Assembly (NCBI GenBank): GCA_019119615.1
Contig: DWWQ01000059.1
Location: 26,542-90,541, forward strand
Direction of reading: 5' to 3'
DNA from: Candidatus Alistipes stercoravium
GTDB taxonomy: Bacteria; Bacteroidota; Bacteroidia; Bacteroidales; Rikenellaceae
DNA length: 64,000 nt
The notes below the pieces were generated by a model. It was not told where the DNA came from, did no database searches, and worked only from the letters and a program-made list of their open reading frames with translations. Positions 18,407 to 26,715 of this stretch are shown here, in pieces; positions within the stretch are counted from its first letter, which is position 1, and every line of letters begins with the position of its first letter. Position numbers and translations under genes: made by a program.

Positions 18407-19786
18407 TCAGAGTTTGCGGAGCTCGATCTTCCGCACGACGGGTTTGTTGATGCGGTAGATCTGGTCGATGAGCAGCTCCTGCTCCCGTTCGCGCGCCTCG
18501 CGTACGGCCGGGTGCATGAGTTTCGAGTAGTTTTCGCGGTGCATGCCGACCCAGCCGTTGTTGCTCTTCTCGCGGTCGAGGACCTCCACGGCGTGGCGGT
18601 CATTGGCATCGAGCAGCCCGTGGTCCTGGAAGAAGTCGTACTGCATCCAGGCGTAGTCGCGGAAGTTGCGCTCGATCTCCCAGCGGTATTCGTTCAGGTG
18701 CATCACGGCGAGGGCCTGCTGGTACTGCGGGGTCCAGACGATCTCGGCGAGGTTGATACCCTCGGCCAGTTCCTCGGCGCTCCACGAGCCGATCTGTTCG
18801 CCGTCGATGCATACGGCGTAGGTGCCCTTGAGCCCCTTGACCGTGAGCATCTCGCGGTTCATCTCCTCGACGAACGGTACGAGCTTGGCGGCGTTGGCCT
18901 GTCCGCGCTTCATACCCCAGCCGTGGGCCACGGTGTCCATCGGGTAGGGCAGGGCGTTGGCCAGGTAGTCGAACGAGAGGTTGCGGCCCGCCTTCCGGAG
19001 GTTCGTGATTTCGCAGTTCCCGGCCTTGAGTATCTCCTTTCTGGCAGCGTCGATGCGGATGTCGGCAACCTCCTTGCCGGCGAATCCCTGTGCCTTGAGG
19101 AAGAGGTAGGCCATGACCATGTGTCCGTCGTTGTCGGGGTGCACGCGATCGCCTCCCGTAAGCGTAAAGCCCGGATCGATGGCCTGCTGTTGCTCGCCGA
19201 CTTCGGTCAGCGGGGCATTGTAGTCGATGAACTCCCAGCCGTGGGCTGCGGCCGACTCCTTCTGGAAGGCCACGACGCGGCGCATGACGGCATTCTTGCC
19301 GCGGAAGGGTACGTTGCCCTCGATCTTCGCCGTCTCGTCATAGGGCGAGCTGCCGATCATCACCACACGCACGCCGTCGAGACCCTCGAGGCGCTGCTCC
19401 ATCTTTTTGTAATTCTCCAGACACTCCTGGTAGCGGGCTTCGCCGTAGGCCTCGGGGTTGTCGCCGTTGTACTCGAAATAGCCCGTGTCGTTCATACCGA
19501 AGGTTACGGTGAGCACCGTCGGGCGCTTGCTGAAGACGTCGCCGTCGAGGCGTTTGTTCATCATGCCGGCGGTCTCGCCGCCGATGCCGGCGTTGTACAT
19601 GCGCACGTTCATGTACGGGAAGCGCGTCATGTAGTAGAGCCAGATGTAGGAGTGGTAGTGGCCGCCGTCGGTGATGCTGTTGCCCAGGTAGACGACGCGG
19701 TCGCCCTCCTTGAAGGGCGCGATGGTCTGCGCCGTGGCGGTGCTGCCGAGCAGGGCCGCCGCAAGGATCCATGCGATTTTTTTCAT
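18407..19786 (-). CDS. SGNH/GDSL-family esterase, exported, 459 aa
   Basis: A secreted SGNH hydrolase with an N-terminal catalytic domain (about residues 20-245) and a helical C-terminal region of unknown role. ATG at 19786 gives MKKIAWILAAALLGSTATAQ. Catalytic blocks are GNSITDG (Ser), AGIGGETA (Gly), TFGMNDTG (Asn) and DRVHPDNDGH (Asp/His). It is the last gene of the minus-strand operon, 22 bp after GH92. It is unrelated at sequence level to the shorter SGNH gene at 9908. A de-esterifying role on the same mannose-rich glycan is inferred. The C-terminal 200 residues resemble those of other GDSL proteins from Bacteroidetes but have no assigned function that I recognise. Confidence 0.8.
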   Translation of the reverse strand: MKKIAWILAAALLGSTATAQTIAPFKEGDRVVYLGNSITDGGHYHSYIWLYYMTRFPYMNVRMYNAGIGGETAGMMNKRLDGDVFSKRPTVLTVTFGMNDTGYFEYNGDNPEAYGEARYQECLENYKKMEQRLEGLDGVRVVMIGSSPYDETAKIEGNVPFRGKNAVMRRVVAFQKESAAAHGWEFIDYNAPLTEVGEQQQAIDPGFTLTGGDRVHPDNDGHMVMAYLFLKAQGFAGKEVADIRIDAARKEILKAGNCEITNLRKAGRNLSFDYLANALPYPMDTVAHGWGMKRGQANAAKLVPFVEEMNREMLTVKGLKGTYAVCIDGEQIGSWSAEELAEGINLAEIVWTPQYQQALAVMHLNEYRWEIERNFRDYAWMQYDFFQDHGLLDANDRHAVEVLDREKSNNGWVGMHRENYSKLMHPAVREAREREQELLIDQIYRINKPVVRKIELRKL

Positions 19787-19808
19787 GTCATATCGGTTTT
19801 TAGGTCTG

Positions 19809-21977
19809 TTATTCATACGAGGGGGGCAGGTTGTCGCGGCCCCATGCGCCGGAGGGCTTCGCGGCCGTCGAGTAGTCGATCTCGGCGCCGTCGGCCAGCG
19901 CCTTCCAGTCGATCCACGCCCGGTCGAGGGGCTTGCCGTCGAGGCGTACGCCCGTGGTGTAGATCCGGCTTTCGGAGCCGCCGCGGATCGTCAGGTCGCC
20001 GCCCTTGAGGTGGAAGGTGATCCGCTCGAAGAGGGGCGTGCTGAGCGTGAAGCCTCCGACACCCGGGATCATCGGGTAGAGCCCTGCGCAGGCGAAGACG
20101 TACCAGGCGCCCATCGTCCCCAGGTCGTCGTTGCCTGGAAGACCGTCCACAGCGCTCGAATACTGTTCGTCGAGCGTGCGGCGGATCACCTCCGAGGCCT
20201 TGTCGGGGCGCCCCACCCAGTTGTAGACCCACGGTATGTGGAAGCTGGGCTCGTTGCCCGCAGCGAACCACGGGTCGTTGTAGCCGGCGTCGAGGCGCAC
20301 GAAGAACTCGTCGAGGCGCCGCTCGGCCGCCTCCCGGCCGCCGATCGTCTCGATCAGTCCGCCCAGGTTGTAGGGAACCATCCAGAAGTAGTTCTTGTAG
20401 GTCGATTCGCGCCAGTCGTCGCCGAGCGGCTTCCAGCTGCCGTCGGCGTTGCGCGACTGCAGCCACCCCGTCTCGGGGTTGTAGAGGTTGCGCCACGAGC
20501 GGGCGAAATGGAAGTAGCGCCAGCTGGCGAACTCGTCGCCCACGGCATGCAGCGCGAACTGCCCGATGGCAAAGTCCGCGGAGGTGTATTCGAGCTGTTC
20601 GGAGGCGTTCCAGTATCCCTTGTCGAGGTACTGCCGCAGTCCGGGGCGCTCCTCGACCTGCTGCGAGCGGGCGCCGGGCTTTTCGGCGTTCACGCGCATG
20701 ATCTGGAAGAGCGGATAGGGGTCGTAGTCCCGGGCTCCGAAGGCCCAGGCATTCGCCACGAGGATCGGCGTGGGGTCGCCCTGCATGACTCCCGTCTCGA
20801 TGTTGGCCATCACCCAGCGGGGGAAGGCGCCGCCCGACTGCTCGGCAAAGTCGCGGTGCGAGAGCACGACGTCCGACGCCACGTCGGGGAAGAGCATCGC
20901 CAGCAGCTGGATCTGCGTGCGGTAGGTGTCCCAGTTGCTGAACGACGTGTACTGGCGGCTGCGCGTGCGGTGGATGCGGAAGTCGGCGCCCATGTACTCG
21001 CCGTTCACGTCGCTGCAGAGGTTCGGGTGGATCATCGCCCGGTAGAGGTGCATGTAGAACTGCCCGATGCGGTCGGGGTTCGTGCCCTCGACCTCGATGC
21101 GGCCCAGCACGTCGTTCCACGCCTGCTCGGCGGCCTGCTGCACGGCGGCGAAGTCCCACGAGGCGTTCTCCGCACGGAGGTTTTCGCGGGCATTCTCCAC
21201 CGAGACGTACGAGACGCCGATGCGGTACTGGATCGTGCGGCCCCGCTTCAGGTCGAAGGTGAAATAGACGCCCGACTCGGCGCCCTCGGCGAAGCGGCCG
21301 CCGCGCGTGAGCGTGTCGTCCTTCCAGATGCCCGTTTCGGCGGCCTCGGTGTCGAATTCGGCGACGAAATAGACCTTGTAGGGGGTGCGGATGCCGCAGA
21401 AGTTGCCGCCCTCGGCATAGCCCTCGCAGCTTGCGGGCCCCGTGATGACGACGGCCGCGCGGTCGATCGGCGTCGCGGCGACGCCCGCGCCGATGATGAC
21501 CGTGCCGAAAGCATCCTCCGCGGGGTATTCATAACGGGCCATGCCCGTGCGCGGGGTTACCGTAAGGTGCGCCCGGACGCGCTCCTCGACCGTGGCTTCG
21601 TAGTAGCCGGCATGCCCGGCCTCCTGCGAGACATCGACACGGTGTTCGAGGATGTTGCCCGGCGAGACGTCGAGGCGTCCCGGCAGCGGGAAGGTGGGGA
21701 AGTTGCCCATGTGGGCGCAGCCTCCGCCGCTGAGCTGGTTGATGACGAAGCCGCCCCGCTTCGAAAAGTAGGTGGGGGTGAACTGCACCATGCCGAAGGG
21801 GTAGGTGGCTCCCGGGTAGAGGTATCCCGAGGTGAGCCCCACGCCCTGCGTGCCGGTGAAGACATTGACCTGCAGGGCGCGGTTCGGCGCCGGCTCCTGG
21901 GCCCGTGCGGGCCCGTGTGCGAAGAGCAGACTGCCGGCGAGGACCGCTGCGGTGATTTTCAGTGTGCGTGCGAACAT
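19809..21977 (-). CDS. GH92 alpha-mannosidase (copy 1, Glu576)
   Basis: A 722-aa exported calcium-dependent alpha-mannosidase of family GH92, an exo-enzyme that releases mannose with inversion. A signal peptide ends at PARAQ (about residue 27). The N-terminal beta-sandwich carries GATYPFGMVQFTP, and the (alpha/alpha)6 barrel contains WDTYRTQIQLLAMLFP. The acid region reads AAGNEPSFHIPW with the general-acid Glu at 576, and the base region reads PGNDDLGTMGAWYVF. Both are intact. It follows the second GH92 after a 10-bp gap. Linkage preference (alpha-1,2, 1,3, 1,4 or 1,6) cannot be assigned by eye. Confidence 0.93.
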   Translation of the reverse strand: MFARTLKITAAVLAGSLLFAHGPARAQEPAPNRALQVNVFTGTQGVGLTSGYLYPGATYPFGMVQFTPTYFSKRGGFVINQLSGGGCAHMGNFPTFPLPGRLDVSPGNILEHRVDVSQEAGHAGYYEATVEERVRAHLTVTPRTGMARYEYPAEDAFGTVIIGAGVAATPIDRAAVVITGPASCEGYAEGGNFCGIRTPYKVYFVAEFDTEAAETGIWKDDTLTRGGRFAEGAESGVYFTFDLKRGRTIQYRIGVSYVSVENARENLRAENASWDFAAVQQAAEQAWNDVLGRIEVEGTNPDRIGQFYMHLYRAMIHPNLCSDVNGEYMGADFRIHRTRSRQYTSFSNWDTYRTQIQLLAMLFPDVASDVVLSHRDFAEQSGGAFPRWVMANIETGVMQGDPTPILVANAWAFGARDYDPYPLFQIMRVNAEKPGARSQQVEERPGLRQYLDKGYWNASEQLEYTSADFAIGQFALHAVGDEFASWRYFHFARSWRNLYNPETGWLQSRNADGSWKPLGDDWRESTYKNYFWMVPYNLGGLIETIGGREAAERRLDEFFVRLDAGYNDPWFAAGNEPSFHIPWVYNWVGRPDKASEVIRRTLDEQYSSAVDGLPGNDDLGTMGAWYVFACAGLYPMIPGVGGFTLSTPLFERITFHLKGGDLTIRGGSESRIYTTGVRLDGKPLDRAWIDWKALADGAEIDYSTAAKPSGAWGRDNLPPSYE

Positions 21978-21987
21978 GACGGTTGTT

Positions 21988-24312
21988 TTATTCGGGTTTC
22001 GAGAGCGAGAAGGGCGCCGCCTGCTTCGAGGTGCCGCGTTCGAGGTTGGGCTCCGGGCCCATCACCAGGTGCAGCGTGCCGCCGCGCGTGATCTCGTCGT
22101 AAGTGATCCAGTTGCGGTCGAGCGGTTCGCCGTTGAGCGTCGCCGACTGGATGTAGACATGGTCCGGGGCATTGTTCTCGGCCTCGATGACGAACTGCCG
22201 GCCCTCTTCGGTGGTGATCGTCGCCTTGCCGAAGACGGGGCTGCCCAGGACGTACTGGTCCGTGCCGGGGCAGACGCTGTAGATGCCCAGGGCGCTCAAT
22301 ACATACCACGAGGACATGCCGCCCTGATCCTCGTCGCCCGGGAAACCGCGCTCCGAGGAGTTGTAGAGCCGCGAGGTGATCTGCCGCGACCAGTACTGCG
22401 TCTTCCACGGCTGTCCGGCATAGCTGTAGAGGTAGATCATGTGCTGGATGGGCTGGTTGCCGTGGGCATACTGGCCCATGCCGGCCAGCTGCATCTCCTT
22501 CATCTCGTGGATCATGCCTCCGTAGGTGCCGGGGCGGACCGTATTGGGGAGCGTGAAGACCGAGTCGATCTTCTGCGTGAAGGCCTCGTCGCTGCCGTAG
22601 AGATTGATCAGGCCCTGCACGTCGTGGAAGACCGACCAGTTGTAGTGCCAGGCGTTGCCCTCGCAGTAGGGGCCGCCCCACTCGACGGGATCGAACGGCG
22701 CGAGCCACGAGCCGTCCTTGTGGCGGCCGCGCATGAAGCCCGTCTCGGCGTCGAAGACGTTGCGGTAGTTGTACATCACGCGGGCGAAGATCTCCTCGTA
22801 GAACTTGTTGCCGGTCATGCGGGCCAGCTGCCAGGCGCAGAAGTCGTCGTAGGCGTATTCGAGCGTCTGGGCCGTCGAACCCATCGACTCGGGGTAGGGG
22901 ACGAATCCCAGCTGCCAGTACTCCTTCCATCCGGCACGTCCGTTGGCACCGCCCCAGGGGCCCTTGTTCATCGCCTCGTGGGCGTAGGCCTCGAGGGCCT
23001 TCGCGGGGTCGAACGTGCGGATGCCCTTGACCCAGGCGTCCGTGAGCAGCGAGATCGAGTGGTTGCCGAGCATGCCGCCCGTCTCGCCCGGTGCGGACCA
23101 GGCGGGCAGCCATCCGCACTGCTCCTGCGCCGCGAGCAGTGCCTGCATGTAGCGGCCCTGCATCGTGGGATGGAGGATGTTCGTCAGCGGGAACTGCGAA
23201 CGGAACGTATCCCAGAAGCCGTTGTCGGTATACATGTATCCCGCGTGCACCTTGCCGTCATAGGGGCTGTAGTAGTAGGGGTTGCCCTCGGCGTCGCGCT
23301 CGTAGAACTTGCGCGAGAAGAGGTTGGCGCGGAACAGACACGAGTAGAAGGTGCGGATCTCCTCCTCCGAGGCGCCCTCGACGGCGACGCGGCCCAGCAG
23401 GGCGTTCCACGTCGCGGCGCCGCGCGCCTTCGTGGCCTCGAGGTTGCGGTCGGCGCCCAGCTCGCGTTCGAGCGTGATGCGCGCCTGCTCGGGGCTGATG
23501 TAGGAGGATGCGGCCTTGGCCTGCACCTTCGTGCCGGCCTTGAAGCGGATGTAGGCGCCGCATCCGTCGCCCGCGGCCTCGGTCTGCCCGTCGGTGCGGG
23601 TGTTCCGGCGGTTCTCCCAGGTGCCCCACGCTTCGAAGGGACGGTCGAAACGGATGACGAAGTAGCTGCGGAAGGTCTCCGGATGGTTCACGAAACGGTG
23701 GTTGTTCACCCAACCCGAGATCTCGCGCCGCTCGGGGTCGATCTTCACCTCGCTCTGGGCCGTGTAGCCGTCGAGTACGAGGTAGGCCGCGCCGCCCTTG
23801 CGGGGGAAGCTGAAGCGCAGGTGCACGCCGCGCGTCGTGGGGGCCATCTCGGTGGTGATGCCGTTGTCGAACGTAACCTTGTAGTAGTGGGGCTTTGCCA
23901 CCTCGTTGTCGTGGCTGAACTTCGCGCCGCGCGTATCCTCGTCGAGGACAAGCTCCCCGACCTCGGGCATGAGCGAATAGACCGCATAGTCGCTCATCCA
24001 GGGACTGCACTGGTGCGCCTGCTGGAAACCGCGGATGCGGTCCACGAAATACTGGTATTTCCAACCCTCGCCGTTGGGGCCGGTCTGTGCCGACCAGGTG
24101 TGCATGGCGTAGGGCATGGCCGTAGTGGCGAAGGTGTTGCCGTAGCTGAGTCCGAAGTGCGAGTCGGTTCCCTGGAGCGTATTGACGTACTGGACGTAGT
24201 CGCGTTCCTGTGCCGTGGCGGAGAGGGCGAGAAGAGCCGCCGCACAGGCCGTCAGGAGGCTTCGCAGCGGGCGGATCCGCCGGAGCGATCGGTTTTCGTG
24301 ATGGTTTGTCAT
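21988..24312 (-). CDS. GH92 family enzyme with Gln620 in place of general-acid Glu
   Basis: A 774-aa exported GH92 protein with an intact fold: N-terminal sandwich (SYGNTFATTAMPYAMHTWS), barrel segment FWDTFRSQFPLTNIL, and base region PGDEDQGGMSSWYVLSALG. At the position where its two operon neighbours have GNEP or ANEP, it has HGNQP. The codon at 22455-22453 is CAG, Gln620, in clean sequence context. From the family literature, GH92 enzymes with Gln here (Cellulosimicrobium CcMan5 type) cleave mannose-alpha-1-phospho-6-mannose, where the phosphate leaving group needs no acid. I infer a mannose-phosphate uncapping role. A slow or inactive alpha-mannosidase is the alternative. The leader ends at ALSATAQ. 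Confidence 0.88.
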   Translation of the reverse strand: MTNHHENRSLRRIRPLRSLLTACAAALLALSATAQERDYVQYVNTLQGTDSHFGLSYGNTFATTAMPYAMHTWSAQTGPNGEGWKYQYFVDRIRGFQQAHQCSPWMSDYAVYSLMPEVGELVLDEDTRGAKFSHDNEVAKPHYYKVTFDNGITTEMAPTTRGVHLRFSFPRKGGAAYLVLDGYTAQSEVKIDPERREISGWVNNHRFVNHPETFRSYFVIRFDRPFEAWGTWENRRNTRTDGQTEAAGDGCGAYIRFKAGTKVQAKAASSYISPEQARITLERELGADRNLEATKARGAATWNALLGRVAVEGASEEEIRTFYSCLFRANLFSRKFYERDAEGNPYYYSPYDGKVHAGYMYTDNGFWDTFRSQFPLTNILHPTMQGRYMQALLAAQEQCGWLPAWSAPGETGGMLGNHSISLLTDAWVKGIRTFDPAKALEAYAHEAMNKGPWGGANGRAGWKEYWQLGFVPYPESMGSTAQTLEYAYDDFCAWQLARMTGNKFYEEIFARVMYNYRNVFDAETGFMRGRHKDGSWLAPFDPVEWGGPYCEGNAWHYNWSVFHDVQGLINLYGSDEAFTQKIDSVFTLPNTVRPGTYGGMIHEMKEMQLAGMGQYAHGNQPIQHMIYLYSYAGQPWKTQYWSRQITSRLYNSSERGFPGDEDQGGMSSWYVLSALGIYSVCPGTDQYVLGSPVFGKATITTEEGRQFVIEAENNAPDHVYIQSATLNGEPLDRNWITYDEITRGGTLHLVMGPEPNLERGTSKQAAPFSLSKPE

Positions 24313-24351
24313 GTTGTTTGCCGGTTTTAAGGTTTTGCGTTTCGGGTCGGG

Positions 24352-26706
24352 TTACTCCGCAAGGCCCCATGCCGTGTTGGGCTCGGGACCCATGAAGAGT
24401 TCGAGCGTGCCGCCTGCGGCGATCTGCGCGAAGTCGATGTGCGAGGCCGTGAGCTCCTCGCCGTTGAGGCGCGCCTGCTGGATGTAGACGTTCCCGGGCG
24501 CGTTGTCATGCGCCACGACCGTGAAACTGCCGCCCGGGGCGTATTGCGGGTCGAGGCGGAACTCGATGCGGTCGAACAGCGGGCTGGTGATCTCCATGCG
24601 CGTGTCGCCCGGGCAGGCGGGATGGATGCCCGCGGCAGCGAGAACGTACCAGGCCGACATCTGTCCGGCATCCTCGTTGCCGACGATGCCCTCGACGCGG
24701 TTGGCGTAGGCCTTGTCGCAGATGCGGCGCGTCCACTTCTGGGTCTGCCACGGTTCCCCGAGGCGGTTGAAGAGGAACGGCACCAAGTGCACCGGCTCGT
24801 TGGCGTGGTTGTAGTAGGGGTTCCAGTGGAAATCTTCGGGGGTCTTCTCGAAGAACTCCTTGAGATCCGCCAGCACGGCGTCGCGCCCGCCCATCAGGGC
24901 CACCATCCCCTCGACGTCGTGCGGCACGAACCATCCCTGCTGATAGGGATCGGCCTCGATGCAGCCGTACCACTCGGTCGTGCGGGCGTTCTCGGGCCAC
25001 GGAGCCCACCGTCCGTCGGCCTCGCGCGGCCGGAACCACCCCTTCTCCGGATCGAAGATGTTGCGGTAGGCCTGTCCCTTGCGGGTGAAGGCAGCGGCGT
25101 CCTCCGTTTTGCCGAGACGTTCGGCCAGCTGCGCGAGGCACCAGTCCGTATAGGCGTACTCGAGCGTGTGGGAGATGCAGAGCTTCGAGGGGGTGTATCC
25201 GAGCGAGTCGTTGCCGAAGAGCTGCGAGGTGCGCACGCCGTAGCGGTAGGCCTTCTCGACGTCATAGCCCCGGATGCCCTTGGCGTAGGCGTCGGCCAGC
25301 ACCGAGAGGGCCGGGTTGCCGAGCATGCAGCCCGAGTAGGCGTTGAGCAGCTCCCAGCGTTCGAAATAGCCGCGGCCGCTCTCGTCGGCCATCGTGATGA
25401 GCGACGCGAGCAGGTCGTCCACCAGCCGCGGGTTGATGATCGTCTGCAGGGGCATCTGGCTGCGGAAGACATCCCAGCCGCTGAAGATCGTGCGCTTGGT
25501 GAAGCGTCCGTCGGTCTGGTGGGGTTTGTGGTCGGCGCCCATGTAGCGGCCGTCGGCGTCGGTGTAGATCCGCGGGTCGATCATCGTGTGGTAGAGCGCC
25601 GTGTAGAAAATCGTCCGCTCGTCCTCCGTGCCGCCCTCGATACGGATGCGGCCCAGTTCGCGGTTCCACGAGGCGCGGGCCTCGTCGGCAACCCGGTCGA
25701 ACGACTTGTCGGCGATCTCCGCCTCGAAGTTGCGCCGCGCCCCCTCGGCATCCACGAACGAGATGCCCGCCTTGAAGATCACCTGCTGTCCTTCACAGGT
25801 GGGGAAGTCGGCGTAGAATCCGATGTGCTTGCCCTCGATCGAGCGCTCGCCCTTCGTCAGGGGCGCCTCGGCAACGCGCTGCAGGTAGTCGGGGCTGACG
25901 ACCTCGTCGCGCTTGCGCACCCAGTCGTCGGGAATATCGGCGCTCCAGAAGCCGTAGTCGCGGATCGGCTCGCTCAACTGCCCGTAGAAGTAGACCGTGT
26001 AGTCGGCCTGTCCGTCGCCGTTGCCCCAACCGCCCGTTGCGGGCGTGCACTTCATCCAGCCGGCGATCGTATGGTCGTCGATCACCTCGATGTACTCCCG
26101 CTCGGCGGTGCCGCCGACGCGGCGGGCCAGGTCGATCTGGATGCGCGACTGTTCGTGCTCGGGGAAGGTGAAGCGCAGGATGCCGCAGCGGGGCGTCGCC
26201 GACGTCTCGACGCGGATGCCGTAGTCGGTGAGCTGCACGCTGTAGTAGCCCGCGCGAGCCGTTTCGGAGGCCTTGTCATAATGCGAACGGTATCCCTTGA
26301 CGGATCCGTCCTCCTTGCCGGCGATCTTCTGCAGCGGTCCGGTGGTCGGCATGACGAGCAGGTTGCCCAGGTCGCCGAACCACCCCACGCCGCTCATCTG
26401 CGTGAAGGCGAATCCTTCGATCGTCGTATGTTCATAGCTGTAGCCGGGGCTGTTGTCGCCGCCGGTGATGGTGTTCGGGCTTACCTGGACCATGCCGTAG
26501 GGCGTCGTGGCCCCCGGGAAGGTCTTGCCCAGACCGTGATAGACGCCTGCGGCGCTCGTACTCGTGCTCGCCCCGATAAAGGGGTTCACATAACGCGCGG
26601 CATCGAATGCAGCCGCATCGTCCGCCGCGGAGCCGCAGCCGGTGAGGCCCGCAGCCGGGAGGGAGAGCGTAAGGAGCAGGGTGGTTCGCAAGAGGAAGTT
26701 ATGCAT
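24352..26706 (-). CDS. GH92 alpha-mannosidase lipoprotein (copy 3, Glu637)
   Basis: A 784-aa GH92 alpha-mannosidase with a lipobox (LLTLSLPAAGLTGC), so it is membrane-anchored, unlike copies 1 and 2. The N-terminal domain shows YVNPFIGASTS and FPGATTPYGMVQVSP, typical of the best-known GH92 group. The barrel has FSGWDVFRSQMPLQTIINP, the acid region NHANEPVHLVPFLFN with Glu637, and the base region VGNEDAGQMSAWYVLAAAG. It starts 9 bp after the GH38 stop and ends 39 bp before the Gln-type GH92. Surface anchoring would suit first attack on large mannan chains or on glycoprotein. Confidence 0.93.
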   Translation of the reverse strand: MHNFLLRTTLLLTLSLPAAGLTGCGSAADDAAAFDAARYVNPFIGASTSTSAAGVYHGLGKTFPGATTPYGMVQVSPNTITGGDNSPGYSYEHTTIEGFAFTQMSGVGWFGDLGNLLVMPTTGPLQKIAGKEDGSVKGYRSHYDKASETARAGYYSVQLTDYGIRVETSATPRCGILRFTFPEHEQSRIQIDLARRVGGTAEREYIEVIDDHTIAGWMKCTPATGGWGNGDGQADYTVYFYGQLSEPIRDYGFWSADIPDDWVRKRDEVVSPDYLQRVAEAPLTKGERSIEGKHIGFYADFPTCEGQQVIFKAGISFVDAEGARRNFEAEIADKSFDRVADEARASWNRELGRIRIEGGTEDERTIFYTALYHTMIDPRIYTDADGRYMGADHKPHQTDGRFTKRTIFSGWDVFRSQMPLQTIINPRLVDDLLASLITMADESGRGYFERWELLNAYSGCMLGNPALSVLADAYAKGIRGYDVEKAYRYGVRTSQLFGNDSLGYTPSKLCISHTLEYAYTDWCLAQLAERLGKTEDAAAFTRKGQAYRNIFDPEKGWFRPREADGRWAPWPENARTTEWYGCIEADPYQQGWFVPHDVEGMVALMGGRDAVLADLKEFFEKTPEDFHWNPYYNHANEPVHLVPFLFNRLGEPWQTQKWTRRICDKAYANRVEGIVGNEDAGQMSAWYVLAAAGIHPACPGDTRMEITSPLFDRIEFRLDPQYAPGGSFTVVAHDNAPGNVYIQQARLNGEELTASHIDFAQIAAGGTLELFMGPEPNTAWGLAE

Positions 26707-26715
26707 GGGTTCGTG

